Of a DNA stretch of 64,000 nt, positions 1 to 11,231 are shown in pieces. Each line of letters starts with the position of its first letter. Within the stretch, counting starts at the first letter, position 1. The notes under the pieces are model-generated. The model had not been told where the DNA came from, searched no databases, and saw only the letters and a list, made by a program, of their open reading frames with translations. The position numbers were made by a program, and so were the translations under genes. The stretch spans positions 41,188,795 to 41,252,794 of the forward strand of contig OY821740.1 in assembly GCA_963682055.1 (NCBI GenBank), in the 5' to 3' direction. This DNA is from Primula veris. Lineage: Eukaryota > Streptophyta > Magnoliopsida > Ericales > Primulaceae.

Positions 1-2546
1 GTCTCTGCCCCATCTTTGTTTGCGTTTCGTTTTATGTATAACTGTTTTCCAGTATATAATTATCCTAAAATTTACTTTGCCTCGCAAGTCTAGTATCATT
101 AGAGGTCGAAGAAACTAAAATCTTTACTGGAGCCAATGGTTCACTACAACAGATGTCAAAACCGTTGAGCTCTAAATAAAAAATACAACGGGAAGTAGCA
201 TTTGGAACCGACGACTTTTTGCGACTTGCATTGTGCATTTAGGTCTTGAATTAGCTCTCCACATTGGATCAGGTTCAAGAAATGGGTCTCATTGGCTCCA
301 TTTGTCTCCGTTCTGCTTGGAAGTAGATTGTTTGGGCTTTGAAGCCTTAATATTTGATCCATTTATTTCTTACAAGCGAAATTCTATTGCTTGGACATTT
401 TGTCCTTTAAATTTGACAAGGGTTCTGGTTTTTCCTTCTTAGCAATTGTATGTATGGTTACCTCTCATATTTGAGGTAGCCTCAACTTCATAGTTTCGCA
501 GCTTTCACACCATTACTATGTGCTTGCATATCTTTGAATCGTTTTGTAGTTTATCAAATTTAAAACAAATAAGTTTAGATAAAAAAAAATTTCATTCTAC
601 ATGGCTAAATCAATATTCGTTTGTTACGTTACAGATAAATTAAGAATCTAGTTTTGTTCAAAAAAGAGTATATCTAACACATTTATTCCTCAGTATAAAA
701 AGAAGCAACAAAAATAATACCGAGTCTTAAAGTAACCTGAGTATCAAAATCACCCTGTGTATCATATATGACAACGTTGAAATATAATTATGAAATTTTC
801 ATATAGTGTATGGACTATTTCTGTATTTGACTCAAAAAAAGCTCGTGACTTGACATTGAATTGAAAATATTGTACAAACTTGAGTTTAAGAAATGGCGTG
901 TTGTAATTGGCTATACTTTTCTCTTTCATATGTTCACTTTGATGTGTACTATGATGTTGGCATATACTTATATAACTCTGTAATTGGAATTTAGGTTCAC
1001 AAGCACACTAGTTTGTGAATCAGTTTTAATAACAACACTGTTTGAGCGGTAATGATATACTTACGCTATTTCCACACTCATAGAAGTAAAAATGTAATTA
1101 TAACAAACTTATTAACACTTAAATAAATTTGACGTAAATTTTTTTAGTCTCTGCCACATAGGATTGATGGCGTGGTTAGTATGATCACGAGTGAGGGAAT
1201 AATATAGGTCTATTTGAGTAAAAAACTGGTAGGGAGTATAACATACATAATTTTTTGTTACTAATACTCGAAGGGCATATAAGTTCCATCACAGGTTTAG
1301 ATACAGTATAGTCATTTCTTGCAAGTCTGCGACGTCCTTTTGCGTTATTAGAAGAAAGCAAATCTGTTAAAATTACGTAATTATACCTGATAATTGTATA
1401 CAACTTATGAAACCCCATAGGTAGCTTTTAGGTAGACTGTTTGGGTCAAGTTCATTTAAATTTTGCCAGCTCTTTTTTGAGCTTTTGTAGAGCTATAAAT
1501 GTCGTAATAAATGAAAATTTTAATTACATTTACTATTCTAGCCAGTGTCTTACTAATAAATAATGAATGAAGAAGAAAATATTTTACGACAAGAAAATTC
1601 TGGACAAGAAATTAACTACAACAATCAATTGAATCAACAACCGGCAATTTCTGAGCTGAGGGTTTATTCGATTTAAATTTGAAGGACTCCCGAATGAATA
1701 CGTTTTAGTGCTACATTTTTTTAAAGCTCCAATGGCAATCATATGTGCACTCACTAAAATAAAAATGCAACATGAAAAAAAAATCAGTTCAAGGCATGTA
1801 GTTTGTTCTCACGGCTTTCACTAAAAATAATTTGGCCAAAATTTCAAGAATAATTGCTAATTACTAGGAGTTTATATTTCAAGTTGACTTCTCTTCACAT
1901 ATGCATAGAAATGTATATACACTGTATGATTTCTCGTTTTCTTAAAATCAACTTTATTGATACTAGACTACTAGCTAATTAATTGATTTAGCTGGTGCCA
2001 TTGGTGATTTTGATTTCGAAATCTAACTCTATCTTCCATTTTATTAACATCCACAATAGACAACAATTTCCTTACTCGAGCAAGCTGCAGATTTTGATAC
2101 AACGACCTATTAACTACTGATCAAGAAATAATAACAGTGTACTCTCGAATTTTCTTGTTAAAACCTGGGCATCTGTTTGAAGTTTTTTGTTAAGGACAGA
2201 ATCAGGCATTATTCGGCGAGTATTAATTCATACCAACACACGTAATATTTTGGTAGAGAAGACTGAAAATCGTAAACTAAAATCACAACGGCAATTTTTT
2301 TTCTTTGGTTAATAATATTTGATCCCCTTAAAATCAGTACACATTTTATTTTTTTAGACTCAAATCATATTAGTTTCTATCAAAAAGACCATTCCAGCCA
2401 TGCGACCTGTGAGCTCCTTTGGCCACACTTTGCTAGAAAGATTTCGGTGAAATACTCAAAAAGTACCACTAGCTCATATACAAAAAACAAATCCAAAAAA
2501 GAATTTTAAATTTGAGAAGTTAATTACTCGTTTGATGCTACCTAGC
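1..2546. other. Intergenic, no gene seen
   Basis: AT-rich DNA with no open frame that has the composition, splice signals or motifs of a gene. The short open stretch near 156-442 is open on both strands but matches nothing I recognise. No tRNA, rRNA or complete transposon ends were found. Confidence 0.6.
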
Positions 2547-2908
2547 GGAGATGGGTACATAACTCAGAGTTATCATGACTCGAACTCTTTATATACATTA
2601 TATGAATTCAAAATAATCCAATCGCTTATTTAAAACTCAACTAAATAAATACATAAGTAGGGAAAAACTATTCATGGTCATTATATATATATACATCTTT
2701 ATATATATATATAACTTTCAAAATAATCTATATGTACATAATTTTCAAAAAAAATCTCTATATACATCAACATCCTCCATCTCTCGTAGTTCTATATGTT
2801 TATTTTTTATTAGTTGAGTTTTAAATGAACGAATGTATTATTTTGAATAAATATAACGTATATAATAAATTTGAGTCATGATTACTCTGAGTTAAATACC
2901 TGTCCTCC
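2547..2908. mobile_element. Fold-back MITE, possibly Mutator-like
   Basis: The two ends are long inverted copies of each other, with arms of about 110 bp. The left arm (about 2547-2650) and the reverse complement of the right arm (about 2800-2908) share AACTCAGAGT, ATCATGACTC, TTCAAAATAAT and TTTAAAACTCAACTA in the same order. Both termini begin GGAG. The flanks CTACCTAGC and TTACCTATC agree at 7 of 9 positions, as an aged 9-bp target duplication would. The centre is AT-rich and non-coding. The Mutator-like class is inferred from TSD length and long arms only. Confidence 0.62.
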
Positions 2909-5900
2909 TTACCTATCAATGTAATTAATTAATACGAAGTCATAGATTCATGTAATGAGATCCGCACAATTGGGGTCACAGAGCTGAAAAACTAATGCTC
3001 ATTCATGATGAGCGATTTTAAGAGATCCATATCATGTACTACAATTTTATATGTCAAGTGGCAAATCAATACAGCTATTAACAAACGGAAAATGTTGCTT
3101 GCTACTTGAAAAGCGTTGCTTATTTATAATATAGTTATAACTTATAAGTTAGGTTTTTCCCACGGTTTACTAAGTGCCAATTATTATCCAGATTTCTTTT
3201 TTTATTTATATCTTGATGGTTTCATTCTCTAAAGTTACAACCTTCGTCAAAATCCATTAAACAAGAGATTAAAGTCGATGTTTTATACCGGTACGTTTAT
3301 GCGACTGTTTACGAACCGTACTAATTGTCCCGCTGCCACTGAGTTGCAACTTACAACTAGCGATTTGGTAAAACATGATCATAATAAACTTGGCATGCAA
3401 TATTCTGTGAAGATTTTGCAAATATTATGACATGACAATTAGTGCCACTGCAACTATGTACCTTTTGAGTTAACCGTTTGAGTTAACCGTTCTTACATAG
3501 TGCCACTGCAACTAGGTTTCCGTCTGTATGCATGAAATAACGAATAATAATATACAAATTATCTGACTTTTCTTGCTCTTTAAATGAACAGACGTGTACC
3601 AATTAATTAAGGCACCAAATTAAAACCTATTTAGGAAAAGAATGAAAAATTTAACACTTGGTTTTCTTTGGGTCTTTTCCGCATTCCCTGTACTCTCTCA
3701 ACCTCGACACAGTCTCGTGAAGTTATTTGAGGTCTTTTTAAGCTTTGAATCAGACTTTGCCGATTTTGTGTCGACTTTCTTAATTGTACCATTCTATCAT
3801 TTAAAATTTAAACTTGTACTTTAGACATATATATGTATATGTAGGTAAATTAAGAACTTTAAAAATCGGCATTCCTAACATTTTATTTACACTACGATGA
3901 GTTCATATGATATATATCTATATGCTCCGAAAGACGTTATTTTACCAGTTAGAGTTAAACATGCTTCTCGACCCGAATAGGGGTCCAAAACGTCCACACT
4001 TCTTTTAAACGGCCGAACGTAGCTGTGAGAATATCAAAAGTGAAGATTATAGCTTGTATACCAATTAATGGAAAAGTGAGACGTCATTGATTGCGACTTG
4101 CGAGTATCTAATAAAAGTTTCATCGTTTGGTCTATTTTTAGTTTTCCTCATATTCATACCCTAAAATATTAAGCCGGAGACTGAGACAATCCAACAAGTA
4201 TGATAGTAACATCAGTAATGTAACCCTTAACAAGACAGTTATATTGAACCTTGATATGTTTTGTTTTCAATTAAACTAACTTGGTGTCCGCAATAGGATT
4301 CACTTGTATATTGCTTTCAAAACATGGCCGGGAAACAATTAGTGTTTCGAACAAAATCATGCAGACAAATTGAGTTTCCATTAAAACTTCATGAAGTCCA
4401 TTACAAATTTATGATAACTAACCACACAATATCCATCACCGCATCACAACCCGGTAGCACTTTTTAACTTTTGATAATCGATAAAGAAACACATAATCAT
4501 TAGTTTTTTCTTATTAAAAATGAAATGTTTGACACGGAGTGGAGCATAAATCCTACGAGAAGCGACAAAGATGCTTCTTATTTATGGATGTGTGTATGCT
4601 TGTATATTCTGGAAAGAAACTTTTAACTGTTATATGTTTTGGTAATGTATTTTGATCAATTGTATTTTTTGGTCATTGTCCCTATATTATTTTGATTTGT
4701 ACTATAACAAGTTGTAAAAAAAAATCTCAAAGAGTGATTTTGATATGAAACAAAATTTTGAAATGAATAGAAAGAGCCAAATCTAACCTAAGATATTTGA
4801 TTATTCAATAGGTTTGTGACGAAATTACCCTACTATTCAACAACTTTAGAAAAAAATGCACGACAGATATAAATGCAAACTTATCTTAAGATGACATCAA
4901 ATTAATAAATACCGATATAATTAAAGAAACTTCAAACCAAATATTTTGGCTTTTGGTGGCTCTCATAAAAACACAGGTTAATACCCTTCAACAGAATGCA
5001 ATTTTCTTTAATATATATGGTCATATATCCAATATGATATTGACCAAAGAATAAATACTTCTATATCCATTTCTCGTATAATGTGTTTTTTAAAAGTTTG
5101 AATAGATCATCTAGCCTTTTGACGGAAACAAATTTAATCTTCTTACACATCTATTATGTTCAAGAAGATGTACAATATACGCATATGAAAATATGAAATA
5201 GTCTTTTTTACACATTTAATTAACGAGAGCCTATTTGGAACAGTCATCCCATTTGATTGTTTATATTACAGTCAACTTAATCACCGTTAGATTAAAAAAT
5301 AGATGATCAGATAATATTTTTCAATAATTAATTTGTTTTTTATATTTTCAACAAATTAGAATTTGATAAATTAAAAACTCAAATAAAAATATATAACCTA
5401 GAGGGGCCTATCATAAAATTAAATATTAATCAATTTTTTTTTATCCATTTGGTATCTTTTTATGCTAATGGGTTGTGAATCAGTCATATACGGTGACTGT
5501 TAGCCAGTAATTCCCTAATTTAACACGTCATTGGTGTATTGACGTGTGAATATTTCAAACACCGCGTTCAGGCGACGGTGACCCTTGTGATAGATAGAGT
5601 AAAAATGGAAATAAAATTTAATGTTATCATTTTCTGCCTTTAATTTCTGGTGTAAAATTAATCCGTTGACTCACCAACAGTGTCGAGTCTAATTAGCTCC
5701 GTTTCAGGAAAACAGAAAAGTCTAATTAGCCCCATTCCATAATCTAGAAAGTAAGATAAGTTATTTTCGCGTTCTTAAAATATAATATTGAATCCCTTAT
5801 ATCCGTGCATTTTATATAAACTTGGTTACTGACTCATCAAGACATTTATGAAATACAAAAAGATTAGTTTTCAACCAGGGGATAAATAAAAATTATCTTG

Positions 5901-6329
5901 AGTCAACTTATGAAGGAGTTATGACTATAAAAATTATAAAATAGCCTGATAATATTAACATATAGAAGCTCTCAAATCAGACTTATATGATGTGTTGGAA
6001 TTATTTACCATCTGCTAAATCTAATAACTTCGGCTTGACTATCGCATTTCGAACATTTCAAGCTACTTTAGAACATAAAACTCTTATTTTATTTTATTTT
6101 CAAAAAAAATAAAACTCTCTTCTTACCCATTTATTAGTCCAGTACTGTTACAGTATCTTAGGACGGGTGTGTATATGTGTCAGGCCATTATTTTTTTGGG
6201 AAATACAGTGAATATATAAATAAAAATTACAAATAGTTTACAAAAATTATGGGAGTTATGGGGGTGCATGGATCCCAATAGTCACTACTTAGATTACGCT
6301 GTCTCATTGTAAAATTGGGTTTACCGATA

Positions 6330-6625
6330 AAATTAAAATAATCCAATGATGTAGATGCATAAGCTTTGTAATTTTTTTATTTATATAATTTTAATATATA
6401 AAGTACAAATTATGATTTTGTAAATTAAAAACTAACTTCACAACACAATAAAACTCAAAAAAAATTATAGAACACTAATTGAAACTATCATAAATTTAAT
6501 TATTATTTAAAAATAGTAAAAAAAAAAATAATTTTAATATTTCTTATTTTATATATTAAAATTATATAAAATTAAAATTACAAAATTCACGGATAAATGT
6601 AGGCCATTTGATTGTTTTAGTTCTA
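6330..6625. repeat. AT-rich imperfect inverted repeat, probable old MITE
   Basis: TTTATATAATTTTAATATATAAA near 6380-6400 reappears inverted near 6545-6575. The similarity extends outward: AATCCAATGATGTAGATG on the left matches the inverse of CTACATTTATCC and CATTTGATTG on the right. The arms are about 70-85 bp around a core of about 140 bp. No clean target duplication could be fixed, so the ends are approximate. Confidence 0.45.
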
Positions 6626-7119
6626 TCCGTTAGATGAAACTTTAGAGTATATGAATATATTAGGAACTATAGAAAATTTGAATCCGTAATATTGCTGATG
6701 TCTAATCGAAGTGATGGAAAATGATTATTTGCTTTATCTAGCATCTAATCATATCTTAAAAGAGAGTACCAGGTTAGCTTAGTTATGTCTACTTATCAAT
6801 TTTAAGGAGTATTCACAGATTGCAAAATGAAGGGACCTTAACCGCAATATTATTAGGAGAAGAAAATTCAAAACAATAATTTCTATAATAGCGCACACAT
6901 AATATCTATGAGTAGATATATTTTTGCAGAAATACCTTGTATGAACAAAAAGTAAGGACTGAAAGGGAGCCGAAATTATTGTGTTGAACAGTGGTGAAAA
7001 TGACTTGTACAGTTGTACTCCTATTTTAAGTTTAGATTTTTTTTTAATTAGCGTTTGGCAAGACAATTTTACAACCTTCTCGAGTATGGTAAGCATAAGG
7101 CAGTGAGATTTAGTACTAC

Positions 7120-7640
7120 TGCAAATGAGCCGAGGCGAGGCGAGGCGGGTCTTACTTTGTCTAAACTCGGATCGTTTACTAAACAAGTTATAAAATCTTG
7201 TTCAGACATGACTCGTTTATAGATGAGCTATAGTTGAGCCTATTCACGAGTTCTAAACACGTTTGCGGACAAATTTAGCATCATTTCGGTTAAACAATCT
7301 TTTTACTTATCTAAAACCTATGTTAAGATAAGCAAATACTAATACATTTAATTATTGTGAGTTTTAATCACATTTAGTTTTTAAAAAAAAAAATTTATAT
7401 AAATTGAAGAACATTTATCAACCATCCTCGTTATTTTTTGATAAACTTTACGAATATAAGCAGGGCTATATATAAAAAAAATATTAAAATAATTTAACGA
7501 ACTTTTAAACGAGTTTGAGTCTGTTCACGAAGTTTATTATTTTGTCCAGTCTCGACTCAATGAGTAAATGAACATGAGGCGATGTTTTAACGAGCCGAAC
7601 ACGAACTTGTTCACGAGCGGCTCGGTTCATTTGCATGTCT
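7120..7640. repeat. Degenerate interspersed repeat with inverted ends
   Basis: GCAAATGAGCCGAGGCG near 7122 and CGGCTCGGTTCATTTGCATG near 7619-7638 are inverted copies. The interior repeats GAGCCGAACACGAAC- and ACGAGTT-like words, a composition common in plant DNA transposon relics. A GAGGC-type short tandem run lies at about 7130-7148. No target duplication was confirmed and no coding capacity remains. Confidence 0.42.
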
Positions 7641-10399
7641 AATGATATCACAGTGTCGCCGAGCGTAACTAGTCATCTAACATAGTGTGAGTGAAAGACT
7701 ATCCGATAAATGTAAAAAAAAAATGCTCTTAAGAACTGGAAGTTTTACATGAAAACCTTATTTGTAATATTATAGGAGTATAAAATTTTGCTACTTTGGA
7801 AGCAACATGCTAACTATAATGTGAAATACAATTAGTTGTATTTCTTTAGTTATATATGTATAATAATATGAAATACTACTATTTCTTTCTTTATTCATTT
7901 TTTTATTTGTTATGTATTTAAAAAATAGGATTTCTTCCATAATAAGGTCTATTTGACTATATCGTTATTAATAACGAAAAAGTGTCTATCCCTCACCAAT
8001 TATATTAAAAAAAATAGCTTTCTTCTTTATTTATGCCTAGTATATATATATATTTGAAACCAAAAAGACCTAGCTAGTTTGGTCGGGTTGGATTTCTTGG
8101 GATGAATTTCTTTATATACTGTAAGAACTGACTTTTTCATCGATAACGAAATAGTCAAAAAGGTATCGCTAAAAATGTTAGAAAAAAATTAATTACATGA
8201 CTAGAGTCTTTTAATTAAGTTAAATGAACCATGTTACCTATCTAGTTAGGAAATTAAGACTAACTTACAACAAATAAATACACGTTGGTTGGCATTATTT
8301 AGCTCAACTGTTTCGGTTTTGCAGATCATTAGACTATTAGTTGAGTAATGCAATTGGAATTGCTTGTTACAATTCTCCTTCTCCTTTGAATAAAAGACTT
8401 TTTAATATTGAAGAATTCTGTGACTAATTTTGGTAAGATATCAATTTTCCATGTGAAAAACGGATCAATAATGAACTGACTAAAAGTCGCCAAAAAGATT
8501 TCGTGTGACATTGAGTAAAGTCAATGTTTGTACGTGTTTTTTTTTATTCCACTTCAAACAGATTTGAGGGAATACAATGGTAATTATTGGGTGAGATGAT
8601 CAAAAATAGTAAAATACGCCACCAAGCAAGACCAAAATTTATAATTTTAAACAGTTCTATCAGAAAAATACCAAATAAAGAGATGAGAAGGAAAACTCAC
8701 ATAGGTGAAATTAAAAATTTGTGAAGCTCCTGTAGGCCAGGGTTAGCCTGTAGACACTTGATAATCATGTTTCAAAACACTTCTATCGTCGTCTCCCAAC
8801 ACACAACACTTTCATAATCGGAGCTTCGTCATAGCTCCGACAAGCTTGAGTGAGTATTTATGAAAAAGAGTACTACAATATATTTCTTAATTATGACCAT
8901 TGGATAAATAAATAAGTTATTTCTTAGAGCTTTTAAAATTTTGTTGAAAAACATAAAAAGTAATTATTGATATTAATAAAATAAAATAAATAAATAACCA
9001 AGTTTCAATTACACTGCATGAAATCCTTATTTCGAAGAGATAATTTGACATAATTTCAGAAATTAAATTACTAAACAAGCCAAATATAACATAAATACAG
9101 AAAACAATACTGTTTAAAAAAAAAAAAAAAAAAACTCTTAACGTAACTGTAAACGAAAGTGGAGAAATAAAGCGTTAATTTAGCAAAAAAGAAAAAAAAG
9201 TTAAATTATTTTCAAAAGAAATGAAACTTTCAAACGCAACGCTTAGTTCAAAATTGTATTTCTTACATCAGCAGTCATCATAGTTTAAGCTGGAGATTCT
9301 TTTCATCCTCGTACTTAAATATGTAACTGTAAAGATCCTTCAAGTTTAAACCAGTGACATTTTTGGTCTATAATATGGGAGAAAAAGTTACTCTAAATGA
9401 TGAAAGCGACATGAGACAAGACTTGGCTCGTAGTCTAAATCTATTATCTAGCCGCAGCTAATTTCTCTGATTAAGAAACATCTTCATAAAACTTTTTTTT
9501 TGTTGTTTTCTTTTAAGTACTTGAATAAAGTATAATTTTTGTGAGGATACTTCATATATACTTCTGTATTCTGTACTTTGGAGTAGGCATCTTTACGCAT
9601 GTAAAATTGTAAATACAGATTGAGACTTCCTTTATTTTACACCGTTTGCTTTATTTTAGCTTTTAAACAAATACTCCTAAGTTAAAATTTTGCTTTATTG
9701 AGGTCCGTCTCGATTAAATTAAGCTTTAGCCTTATTGCCAAACTAACAATGAAGTTTAGGTTTTTTAAAATCATCAATCAAATGCGGTCAAGCTTTTAAA
9801 AACTCGAGCTTAAAAGCTGCAATTAGACAAGGCTAGATCTATATTTGTCATATTACTGTAACAAATTTTGTTTTTACAAGTATTTTTTCTAATTTAGCAT
9901 ACTTTATCAAAGATATGTGATACCTTATAAAATCGGATTAAAATCTAATTAATTAGATTAAACTTTTCGTTAAGATCATAAATTCGGATGCCAATAAACG
10001 AGGCTAATAATTACAATAATTAATTAAAAACGTTGAACAACTTGGAAAAAATAAGTGTAGAATAGGAGAAATTTAGCAGATGTAATTAAGATATCAATTA
10101 AAGAAATTAAAGAGGTGTAGTTGGATTTGTTAGAAATTTGGTATAAGCTTTAAAAGCCATTGGACTTTTACATATTGTGTTAATGCGACTTGCATTTATA
10201 ATTTGTATTTTCACAAATATGTATGTATATACATGCACTTGCTGCAGTGTATTTTAATTGCAATGTTTACTGACCATTTTTTCCTCATTTTAAATTAAAT
10301 GCATTAATTTGTTAACTTTTTTTTTCTTCAAAATTTACATTTACACTCACTCGTCTTCTACCATTCCTCCATAAATTCAATTCAATTCTATTCAATTCA

Positions 10400-10567
10400 T
10401 TTCTGTCTCTCTCTCCCCCCCAATTTAATTAAGCTTTAAAGAGAACCCCATCTTCTTCTTTGAATTCTCATCTATATATAATGGTCTTAGAGGTGCAATA
10501 TACCAACAACCACAGCAACTTAAAACCAATTATCTTTTTTGGTGGTGCACCTTCCCTCTATTTCAAG
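10400..10567 (+). other. Probable 5' UTR exon of the GIR1-like gene
   Basis: A CT-rich stretch at about 10400-10425 leads to TTTCAAG|GTATAC, a good donor with GT at 10568. The acceptor CCCTTTCAG ends at 10923, three bases before the CDS start codon, which gives a 356-nt intron. The transcription start is unknown. CTATATATAA at about 10472-10480 could be a TATA box, in which case the exon would begin near 10505; otherwise the leader starts in the CT-rich region. Confidence 0.55.
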
Positions 10568-10929
10568 GTATACATATATCTCTCCCATGTATATATATAT
10601 ATATATATGTCCTTTTTTTTTAATTATTTCTCGTACAATTTAATTAGATGTAGTCTAACATGGGAAGTAACTATTATGTCATGTATATATTATATATAGT
10701 TGAACTATACTATGATGTTTTCTCATGTAATTAATCCTCTTTACCAGGATTGGTTTATTTATTTATTTATTAAGACCACAAACGGCTAACCTTGAATATG
10801 TTAAATTCAAGAAAGTTCAAGTTTTTATATCCTTATTTATATGAATTTGAAGAGAAAGAGCCGAAGCTCGCTTATCTATATAGATTGTCTTTGAAATTAA
10901 TCGTTATTTTCTTACCCTTTCAGAAATGA
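10481..10929 (+). other. Possible uORF across the 5' UTR intron, ending on the CDS start
   Basis: From ATG at 10481 the frame is open for 29 codons to the exon end at 10567. After splicing to 10924 it adds AAA and then stops at TGA (10927-10929). That stop overlaps the main ATG (10926-10928) as ATGA, so the uORF would encode about 30 residues (MVLEVQYTNN...). Unspliced, the frame reads into the intron instead. Whether the uORF is in the mRNA depends on the transcription start, because a TATA-like sequence sits directly before it. Confidence 0.4.
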
Positions 10930-11231
10930 GTCGAAGGAACGGACCAAAGCTTGAGCTAAAGCTGAATTTGTCTCCACCAAGAGCAAACCCGAGAACTCAA
11001 TCACCAAGACGATCAGCTTCGCCAACATCACCACCTAGCTCATGTGTTTCTTCCGAGGCTAACAGTCCCGACAACACTTCGATGATGCTCGTGGGTTGCC
11101 CTAGGTGCCTTATGTATGTAATATTATCCGAGGAGGACCCGAAATGCCCCAAGTGTAAGAGCACAGTTTTGCTCGATGTTGTGCGTGAAAATGCTGACTT
11201 TCGTCTCCGCCACCAGCAACAGAACAACTGA
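10926..11231 (+). CDS. GIR1/GIR2-like EAR-motif transcriptional repressor
   Basis: A 101-residue protein with an N-terminal EAR motif LELKLNL (residues 9-15), a Ser/Pro/Arg-rich middle (16-50) and a C-terminal four-cysteine module. C58, C61, C74 and C77 form the GCPRCLMYV and DPKCPKCKST pairs, probably a small zinc-binding fold. This order and these motifs match the GLABRA2-interacting repressor family. In Arabidopsis those proteins bind GL2 and recruit TOPLESS through the EAR motif to repress root-hair genes. The length is normal for the family and the CDS is a single exon. The ATG at 10926 is three bases after a strong acceptor, so a 5' UTR intron ends just before it. The family is clear; root-hair function is inferred from homologues. 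Confidence 0.93.
   Translation: MSRRNGPKLELKLNLSPPRANPRTQSPRRSASPTSPPSSCVSSEANSPDNTSMMLVGCPRCLMYVILSEEDPKCPKCKSTVLLDVVRENADFRLRHQQQNN

Larger units (their letters stand above)
2909..10390. other. Intergenic, repeat remnants only
   Basis: No gene was recognised in this 7.5 kb. It holds two related short motifs near 5245-5300 and 6600-6650 (CATTTGATTGTTT followed by CCGTTAGAT), which look like two copies of one old repeat family. It also holds the inverted repeat at 6330-6625 and a degenerate repeat at about 7120-7640. Near 3440 and 3500 a 17-bp direct repeat, TAGTGCCACTGCAACTA, flanks a doubled GAGTTAACCGTTT unit. The last several hundred bases should include the promoter of the GIR1-like gene, but I cannot name a specific element. 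Confidence 0.55.

Noticed and set aside
1..460. Possible gag-like or gene fragment open on both strands
   Set aside because: There is no recognisable motif and the frames are short, so a chance open stretch is as likely.
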